From an uncultured Pelagibacteraceae bacterium (GTDB taxonomy: Bacteria; Pseudomonadota; Alphaproteobacteria; Pelagibacterales; Pelagibacteraceae), in NCBI GenBank assembly GCA_902534465.1, contig CACAPU010000005.1, forward strand, positions 1 to 64,000: a DNA stretch of 64,000 bases, written 5' to 3'. Shown here piece by piece: positions 59,126 to 64,000 of the stretch. Position 1 is the stretch's first letter. The number at the start of each line of letters is the position of its first letter. The notes under the pieces were generated by a model. It was given only the letters and a program-made list of their open reading frames with translations. It was not told where the DNA came from and made no database searches. Position numbers and translations under genes: made by a program.

Positions 59126-60098
59126 AATTAAGTAATTTTGATTTAATATCAGATACAGATTTTTTATCGAGCGTTGATATTCTAAAAGTACGTTTCTTTG
59201 TTATTTTTTCAAAGTCTTTAATTTTTATACTTATTTCATTGTCATCGATTAGGTCTATCTTATTAAATACAATTATTTCCTGCTTTTTTGTAAGTTCTGA
59301 GCTGTATTTTTCCATTTCATCTCTAACTTGGATATATGAATGAGATAAATCACTTTCTGATATATCTATAAGATGTAACAATACTTTACATCTTTCTATA
59401 TGTTTTAAAAATTTAATACCTAATCCTATTCCTTTATGTGCGCCTTCAATTAATCCTGGAATATCCGCTAAGATTATTTCCTTATTGTCATACATTGCAA
59501 CTCCAAGATTTGGATTTAAAGTTGTAAATTTATAATTCGCTATTTTAGGGGTTGCACTAGTTAATGATGCTAATAAACTTGATTTACCTGCATTTGGCAA
59601 TCCAATAATTCCTATATCTGCAATTGTTTTAAGTTGAAGCCATATCCAAAACTCTTCACCAATTGTTCCTTTAGTAAATTTTTTTGGAGCTCTATTTGTT
59701 GAAGATTTAAATCTTGTATTTCCAAATCCTCCTTTGCCACCAATTGCTGCAACAAATTCCTCATTCTCTTTTTTAAAATCATAAATTAAAGTTTTATTGT
59801 CTTCTTCAAATACTTGTGTCCCAATTGGTACTTTCAAATATAAATCTTCTCCACCTCTTCCAGTCATATTTTTTCCACTTCCATCTCTACCTTTTTCAGC
59901 TTTAAAGTGTTGTTGATATCTAAAATCAATCAGTGTGTTTAAATTTCTTTCTGATATAAGAATTACTGAACCACCTTTTCCTCCATCACCTCCATCAGGT
60001 CCTCCAAATTCAATAAATTTTTCTCTTCTAAAGCTAGGTGATCCAGACCCACCGTCTCCAGCTTTTACATATATCTTTACTTGATCGAGAAATTTCAT
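59115..60098 (-). CDS. obgE: GTPase Obg (CgtA)
   Basis: 327 residues: a glycine-rich Obg domain (MKFLDQVKIYVKAGDGGSG, FGGPDGGDGGKGG, GRGGEDLYLKVPIGTQV) and a GTPase domain with GLPNAGKSSLLASLT, LADIPGLIEGAHKGIGLG and FNKIDLI. There is no C-terminal OCT domain, so it is the short form. Obg acts in 50S assembly and stress control. It lies 27 bases after rpmA in the conserved rplU-rpmA-obgE order. Confidence 0.97.
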   Translation of the reverse strand: MKFLDQVKIYVKAGDGGSGSPSFRREKFIEFGGPDGGDGGKGGSVILISERNLNTLIDFRYQQHFKAEKGRDGSGKNMTGRGGEDLYLKVPIGTQVFEEDNKTLIYDFKKENEEFVAAIGGKGGFGNTRFKSSTNRAPKKFTKGTIGEEFWIWLQLKTIADIGIIGLPNAGKSSLLASLTSATPKIANYKFTTLNPNLGVAMYDNKEIILADIPGLIEGAHKGIGLGIKFLKHIERCKVLLHLIDISESDLSHSYIQVRDEMEKYSSELTKKQEIIVFNKIDLIDDNEISIKIKDFEKITKKRTFRISTLDKKSVSDIKSKLLNYVS

Positions 60099-60125
60099 GA
60101 TTTTACAGATGTTATTATCTGTTTA

Positions 60126-60380
60126 TTAGTTAGGCTTTACTGAAACGTAAGTTCTGTCTGACTTGCTTTTTTTAAAAATTACTTTTCCTTTAACAACAGA
60201 AAAAATTGAATGGTCTCTACCCATTCCAACATTTTCTCCAGGAAATATTTTAGTACCTCTTTGTCTAACAATTATATTTCCAGGTACTACCAATTGACCA
60301 CCATATTTCTTTACTCCCAATCTACGACCAGCACTATCTCTTCCGTTCCTTGATGATCCACCTGCTTTTTTTGTTGCCAT
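60126..60380 (-). CDS. rpmA: 50S ribosomal protein L27
   Basis: 84 residues, standard length and sequence: [48 protein letters not shown] and GRDHSIFSV. The flexible N-terminus reaches the peptidyl transferase center. It starts 11 bases after rplU. Confidence 0.99.
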   Translation of the reverse strand: MATKKAGGSSRNGRDSAGRRLGVKKYGGQLVVPGNIIVRQRGTKIFPGENVGMGRDHSIFSVVKGKVIFKKSKSDRTYVSVKPN

Positions 60381-60391
60381 AATTTACCTAT

Positions 60392-60802
60392 TTATTTTGA
60401 AGCCTCGATTTTTTCTTCTTTAGCCTCTTTGACTCCAGTTTCTTTTTTTTTCATTTTTTCAGCCTCTGATAGCACTTTACCATCTTTTGAAAAAATCTTA
60501 CTAATTCTTATTAACGAGAATTGCTGTCTGTGTCCATTTTTTCGTCTTGAATTTTTTCTTCTTCTTTTTTTAAAAATTAAAACTGTTCTTTCTTTACCAT
60601 TTTTTAACAATTCTGCTTCAACTTTAGCTCCACTTACTGTTGGTTCCCCCAACTCAATACTTTTATCATTTCCATAAGCTAAAATTTCTTTAAATTCCAC
60701 TTTAGTATCTGGATTAGAATCTGGCAATTTTTCAACTTTAATAATCTCTCCAGCAGATACTTTATACTGCTTTCCACCTGTTTGTATTACTGCGTATGAC
60801 AT
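60392..60802 (-). CDS. rplU: 50S ribosomal protein L21 with C-terminal extension
   Basis: 136 residues; the L21 core (MSYAVIQTGGKQYKVSAGE, KKRRRKNSRRKNGHRQQFSLIRI) ends near residue 105. A Lys/Glu-rich tail follows (EKMKKKETGVKEAKEEKIEASK in part), similar in flavour to the tails on S16 and L19. L21 binds 23S rRNA. It is the first gene of the minus-strand block and has a near-consensus promoter directly upstream. Confidence 0.97.
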   Translation of the reverse strand: MSYAVIQTGGKQYKVSAGEIIKVEKLPDSNPDTKVEFKEILAYGNDKSIELGEPTVSGAKVEAELLKNGKERTVLIFKKRRRKNSRRKNGHRQQFSLIRISKIFSKDGKVLSEAEKMKKKETGVKEAKEEKIEASK

Positions 60803-60828
60803 TAAAATCCTAATTTTTAATTATCAGC

Positions 60829-60856
60829 AATATAGTCAGGGCCTTATGTTAGTCAA
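60829..60856 (-). promoter_or_regulatory. rplU: Sigma-70-type promoter of the rplU operon
   Basis: On the minus strand, TTGACT (60856-60851) and TATATT (60834-60829) each match five of six consensus bases and are separated by 16 bases. Transcription would begin near 60822, giving a leader of only about 20 bases before the rplU ATG at 60802. This leaves no room for a structured L21 leader. Confidence 0.7.
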
Positions 60857-60866
60857 GCTGAATAAG

Positions 60867-61586
60867 CTAGAAATTATCCTTTAAATCTCTCAATTTTGAA
60901 AAGTTTTCAACATTTTTTGATCTTAAAAAAATATTAGTTTTCAGCTCATCCTCAAGTGTTGACGGAACGCTTGGCTGACCTTTGGCCAGTTGATTTTTTA
61001 TAAATTCAATTTTCGAAATTAAAGCTTGATTGTCTGGATCGTATTTTAGACAAAAATCTGAATTTTTTAATGTATATTCATGCCCACAATAAATTTCTGT
61101 CTCAATTGGTAAACTTTTTAACAACTGCAAAGAGTTAAACATTTGTTCATGAGTACCCTCAAACACTCTTCCGCAACCTAATGAAAATAATGTATCTCCA
61201 GAAAATAATGCTTTTTCATTAAAAAAATAGAAACATATATGGCCCAAAGTATGTCCTGGAATATGAAAAACTTTTGCTTCAAATATACCGTCTTTCCAAT
61301 TTTCATCATTTTTTAATGATATATCTATTTCAGGTATCCTATGTTTATCTTCATGAAAACCTATAACTTTGGCATTGTATAATTTCTTGAGCTCTTTATT
61401 GCCTCCCACATGATCATAATGATGGTGAGTATTCATTATAAATTTTAATTTTAGATTAAGACTTTCAATTTTATTTATTATAGGCTTTGCTTCACTGGGA
61501 TCTATTACAATAGTAGATTTTGTTAATTGATCAATTAATAAATAGGAAAAATTATCTTCTAAACATTTTATAATTTCTATTTTCAT
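60867..61586 (-). CDS. gloB: Hydroxyacylglutathione hydrolase (glyoxalase II)
   Basis: 239 residues. The binuclear metal motif is MNTHHHYDHVGGN, with further ligands in IPGHTLGHICFYF, SGDTLFSLGCGRVFEGT and YCGHEYTLKN; the C-terminal FLRSKN stretch is also typical. It hydrolyses S-lactoylglutathione to D-lactate and glutathione, so it supplies the substrate expected for the D-lactate dehydrogenase-type enzyme encoded at 4849-6222. It follows metW after one base. Confidence 0.95.
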   Translation of the reverse strand: MKIEIIKCLEDNFSYLLIDQLTKSTIVIDPSEAKPIINKIESLNLKLKFIMNTHHHYDHVGGNKELKKLYNAKVIGFHEDKHRIPEIDISLKNDENWKDGIFEAKVFHIPGHTLGHICFYFFNEKALFSGDTLFSLGCGRVFEGTHEQMFNSLQLLKSLPIETEIYCGHEYTLKNSDFCLKYDPDNQALISKIEFIKNQLAKGQPSVPSTLEDELKTNIFLRSKNVENFSKLRDLKDNF

Positions 61587-61587
61587 T

Positions 61588-62184
61588 TTACTTTTCTAAT
61601 AAAAAAATACCCAATTCAGATATTAGGTTTTTATATTTTAAATTTGAATTTGAAATATTTGATATTTTTTCTCCATTTAAAGAAATTGTTTTATAAATAT
61701 TAATTCCTTTATTGTTACAAAAATTATAAAAGTCTTGAATCGTACACATATGTAGATTGGGGGTATTGTACCATTGATAAGGCAAATTCTTTGTAACGGG
61801 CATTTCTCCTTTTAATAGCAAATCTAGTCTAACTTTCCAATGTCCAAAATTTGGAATTGTAACGATTACCTTTTTTCCTACTCTTAATAAATTTTCAATT
61901 ACTTTTTCTGGACTCATAAATGCTTGAAGCGTTTGACTTAATATTACATAATCAAATGATAAATCTGGAAATTGTTTTAAATCATTCTCAGCATCGCCTT
62001 CAATAACAGCTAGTCCTTTGGATAAACATTTTTTTACTTTTTCTTTAGAAATTTCAAGTCCTCTAACATCTACCACTTTATTTTTTGATAGATATTCCAT
62101 CAAAATTCCATCACCACATCCAACGTCTAAAACTCTTGATTTTTCCTCAATAAACCTAGATATAACTTTAAATTCTTCTTTCAT
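61588..62184 (-). CDS. metW: Methionine biosynthesis protein MetW (SAM-dependent methyltransferase fold)
   Basis: 198 residues with a class I methyltransferase fold: RVLDVGCGDGILMEYL, RGLEISKEKVKKCLSKGLAVIEGDAEN in part, YVILSQTLQAF and IPNFGHWKVRLDLLLKGEMPVT. MetW is linked with MetX in many proteobacteria and is needed for full homoserine acetylation; its own reaction is uncertain. It overlaps metX by 17 bases, supporting a shared function. Confidence 0.94.
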   Translation of the reverse strand: MKEEFKVISRFIEEKSRVLDVGCGDGILMEYLSKNKVVDVRGLEISKEKVKKCLSKGLAVIEGDAENDLKQFPDLSFDYVILSQTLQAFMSPEKVIENLLRVGKKVIVTIPNFGHWKVRLDLLLKGEMPVTKNLPYQWYNTPNLHMCTIQDFYNFCNNKGINIYKTISLNGEKISNISNSNLKYKNLISELGIFLLEK

Positions 62185-63301
62185 TAATATTAGAATATGT
62201 TGTGTTTAAATAATTTTTAATAGTGCTTAAAAAATCTGGTACGTTTAATAAAAAGGAATCATGGCCCTTATCAGTTTTAATTTCAACAAAACCAACATCG
62301 GCACCTATTGCATTAAGTGCTATAACAATATCTTTATTCTCAGAGGTTGGGTACAACCAATCAGAAGTAAATGAAATAATAAAAAACTTTGTTTTCGTAT
62401 CTTTAAATGCTTTAGAAAGGTTTCCATTAAATTGTTTAGTTAAATCAAAATAATCCATTGCTCTCGTTATATACAAATAACTATTTGCATCAAATCTATC
62501 TACAAATACAGAACCTTGGTATCTCAAATAACTCTCAATTTGAAAGTCAGCATCAAATCCAAATTTTAAATCAGATCTTTCTTGAAGATTTCTTCCAAAC
62601 TTTTCCTGTAAACCTTGTTTTGATAAATACGTGATATGAGCAGCCATCCTAGCGACAGCCAAACCTTTATCAGGATTTATTGATTTTTCATCATACATTC
62701 CCTCTTTCCAATTACTGTCAGACATTATTGCCTGTCTTCCAAGTTCGTTAAAAGCAATATTTTGAGCTGAATGACTAGCCGTACAAGCAATTGGTAATGC
62801 TACTCTAGCCTTACTTGGAAAGTTTGATACGAATTGTAAAACTTGCATTCCGCCCATGGAGCCACCAGCAACTGCAAACAATTTTTCTATTTTAAAATAA
62901 TCTAATAGATTGTATTGAGCGTTAACCATATCGTTAATTGTAATGACAGGAAAATTTGTTCCTATAGGTTTTTTGGTCAAAGGATCAATAGTTCCCGGTC
63001 CATAGGATCCCATACATCCACCAATAACATTCGCACAGATAACAAAAAATTTATCAGTATCGAATGACTTACCTGGACCAACTGCATAGTTCCACCAACC
63101 CTCTTTTTTTGTAATTGGATTTATACCTGAGGCATACTGATCGCCAGTTAGCGCATGAAAAATTAATATAGCATTATCTTTCTTCTCATTAAGCTTTCCA
63201 TAGGTCTCATAAGCTAATGGAAAGTTCGATATTTCCTTGCCACAATCAAGCTTAAGAGTTTTTTTAATAAGTATGTTTTTCATTTCATTTAAATTGTTCA
63301 T
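62168..63301 (-). CDS. metX: Homoserine O-acetyltransferase MetX
   Basis: 377 residues of the alpha/beta hydrolase fold. Landmarks: PLAYETYGKLNEKKDNAIL, HALTGDQYASG, GSYGPGTIDP, the nucleophile Ser in VAGGSMGGMQVLQF, Asp in TSDWLYPTSE and His in TDKGHDSFLLN. It acetylates homoserine for methionine synthesis. ATG at 63301 is used; a second ATG at 63283 (MKNILIKK) is possible. Neither has a good ribosome site. Regulation is by the SAM-II riboswitch directly upstream. Confidence 0.96.
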   Translation of the reverse strand: MNNLNEMKNILIKKTLKLDCGKEISNFPLAYETYGKLNEKKDNAILIFHALTGDQYASGINPITKKEGWWNYAVGPGKSFDTDKFFVICANVIGGCMGSYGPGTIDPLTKKPIGTNFPVITINDMVNAQYNLLDYFKIEKLFAVAGGSMGGMQVLQFVSNFPSKARVALPIACTASHSAQNIAFNELGRQAIMSDSNWKEGMYDEKSINPDKGLAVARMAAHITYLSKQGLQEKFGRNLQERSDLKFGFDADFQIESYLRYQGSVFVDRFDANSYLYITRAMDYFDLTKQFNGNLSKAFKDTKTKFFIISFTSDWLYPTSENKDIVIALNAIGADVGFVEIKTDKGHDSFLLNVPDFLSTIKNYLNTTYSNINERRI

Positions 63302-63335
63302 ATAAATTTTGCTGAAATGAATTGTGAGAAAAAAA

Positions 63336-63388
63336 ACTTATTTAGCAGGTTTTTTAAAGCGCTCGCAATTCAGTTAAATCAGCGCAAA
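63336..63388 (-). promoter_or_regulatory. metX: SAM-II riboswitch upstream of metX
   Basis: Read on the minus strand, GCGCT (63385-63381) and AGCGC (63363-63359) form the 5-bp P1 stem. Between them lie the conserved GATTTAAC and AATTGCG, and after P1 comes the conserved GCTAAA (63346-63341). This matches the SAM-II aptamer as I recall it from alphaproteobacterial and Sargasso Sea metX leaders. Directly after the aptamer is a run of eight T on the RNA strand (63336-63329), with AAAAAAC (63356-63350 region) able to pair with it, which suggests control by transcription termination. No ribosome site overlaps the aptamer. Confidence 0.92.
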
Positions 63389-63411
63389 AAGCTTTTATAA
63401 GATAGCTTTTT
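63386..63411. repeat. 8-bp inverted repeat over the metX promoter -10 region
   Basis: AAAAAGCT at 63386-63393 and AGCTTTTT at 63404-63411 are perfect inverted arms around a 10-base spacer. The spacer contains the metX -10 box, and one arm abuts the first base of the SAM-II aptamer. It could be an operator, or a weak bidirectional terminator-like hairpin. Confidence 0.5.
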
Positions 63412-63420
63412 AGATGTCAA
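63394..63420 (-). promoter_or_regulatory. metX: Sigma-70-type promoter of metX
   Basis: On the minus strand, a perfect TTGACA (63420-63415) and TATAAA (63399-63394) with a 15-base spacer. The predicted start near 63387 coincides with the first bases of the SAM-II aptamer (P1 begins at 63385), a strong positional agreement despite the slightly short spacer. Confidence 0.7.
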
Positions 63421-63484
63421 TTTTTTTAGAATTATTGATTGTATTATCTAATTATCTGACTATTTATTAATAAAATTAAGCATC

Positions 63485-64000
63485 ATGAATACTCCATTAT
63501 TTAGAAAATTAAACCTAGAGGCCTACAAGCCTGGAAGATCCTTCTTAAATAAAAAAAAAAGTATAATAAAACTATCAGCTAATGAATCAGCTTTAGGCAT
63601 GAGTAAAAATGCTAGTAAAGCAATAATAAAATCCAAAAATAATATATCAAAGTATCCAGATGGGAAATTTAAAGAATTAACTTCTACAATTTCAAAAAAA
63701 TATAATTGTAAACAAAATCAAATTATCTGTGGGTCTGGATCTGATGAAATTATTCAAATGCTATGCCAGCTATTTTTAAACAAAGGAGATGAAGTAGTTG
63801 TGCCAGAATATAGTTTTTTAATGTACAGAATTTATGCAAAAATAGTAGAAGCAAAAGTTGTATTTTCTAAAGAAAAAAATTTTAAAGTATCAAATGATGA
63901 AATTATCAAAAAAATAACTAAAAGAACTAAAATTGTATTTATAGCTAATCCAAATAATCCAACAGGTACATACATTTCTAAAAATCAATTACTAGATTTA
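63485..64000 (+). CDS. hisC: Histidinol-phosphate aminotransferase (3' partial)
   Basis: 172 codons are visible before the window ends; the frame is open to the last base. The N-terminus has LNLEAYKPGRS and KLSANESALGMS, then YPDGKFKEL, CGSGSDEIIQML, VVVPEYSFLMYRIYA and ANPNNPTGTYIS, the typical HisC order. It is a PLP enzyme of histidine synthesis, in related bacteria also used for aromatic amino acids. It is divergent from metX; hisC next to metX-metW is a familiar alphaproteobacterial arrangement. The lysine that binds PLP lies beyond the window. Confidence 0.93.
   Translation, partial: MNTPLFRKLNLEAYKPGRSFLNKKKSIIKLSANESALGMSKNASKAIIKSKNNISKYPDGKFKELTSTISKKYNCKQNQIICGSGSDEIIQMLCQLFLNKGDEVVVPEYSFLMYRIYAKIVEAKVVFSKEKNFKVSNDEIIKKITKRTKIVFIANPNNPTGTYISKNQLLDL

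Noticed and set aside
60803..60866. L21 autoregulatory leader
   Set aside because: The predicted transcription start leaves only about 20 bases before rplU, too short for the known leader type.

Overview
The window is about 64 kb of a strongly AT-rich, very tightly packed alphaproteobacterial chromosome. Gene content, order and style point to SAR11 (Candidatus Pelagibacter or a close relative). Genes abut or overlap by a few bases, and no stretch over 300 bases lacks a gene. The evidence for SAR11 is a dmdC-dmdB-dmdA DMSP demethylation cluster, an elaborate structured leader before ffh, a SAM-II riboswitch before metX, and ATP synthase F1 genes (atpHAGDC) without F0. I see no rRNA, tRNA, insertion sequence, prophage or CRISPR array.

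Layout. 1-1235: end of a cytochrome c maturation locus (ccmG partial, ccmH) and a PagL-like lipid A deacylase. 1245-12154: a hydroxy-acid/lactate cassette with two tandem FMN-dependent L-lactate-dehydrogenase-type enzymes, a class I/II aminotransferase, a D-lactate dehydrogenase-type FAD enzyme, a D-2-hydroxyacid dehydrogenase and a three-part TRAP transporter whose two membrane subunits are both unusually large. 12155-16265 (minus): ketopantoate-reductase-like protein, an oxalyl-CoA-synthetase-like AMP ligase and a gamma-glutamyltransferase-family protein. 16292-18915 (plus): MFS transporter, membrane-anchored alpha/beta hydrolase and a small exported protein of unknown function. 18908-20649 (minus): ftsY and dapF.

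20702-54281 is an unbroken run of plus-strand genes: structured leader, ffh, rpsP, trmD, rplS (no rimM); leuCDB; dmdCBA; asd; sdhCDAB; mmsA; mdh, sucCD, sucAB, lpdA; a TPR-sulfotransferase; priA; atpHAGDC. It joins DMSP demethylation and methylmercaptopropionate activation to the lower TCA cycle and to ATP synthesis. 54270-60802 (minus) is the conserved block rplU-rpmA-obgE-proB-proA-nadD-rsfS-ctpA-rppH, read from a near-consensus promoter. 60867-63301 (minus) holds metX-metW-gloB under a SAM-II riboswitch, and hisC starts divergently and runs off the window.

Most notable: (1) a GC-rich leader before ffh, in which a hairpin loop can pair with sequence next to the ribosome binding site (a pseudoknot); (2) an exact 51-bp in-frame repeat shared by the C-terminal tails of ribosomal proteins S16 and L19; (3) a roughly 330-residue charged coiled-coil-like C-terminal domain on the TRAP large permease; (4) an SdhD subunit with no histidine or cysteine, so the usual second heme b ligand is missing; (5) the only strong intrinsic terminator seen lies inside the TRAP operon. 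All calls come from reading the sequence and recalled family knowledge; no database search was run.
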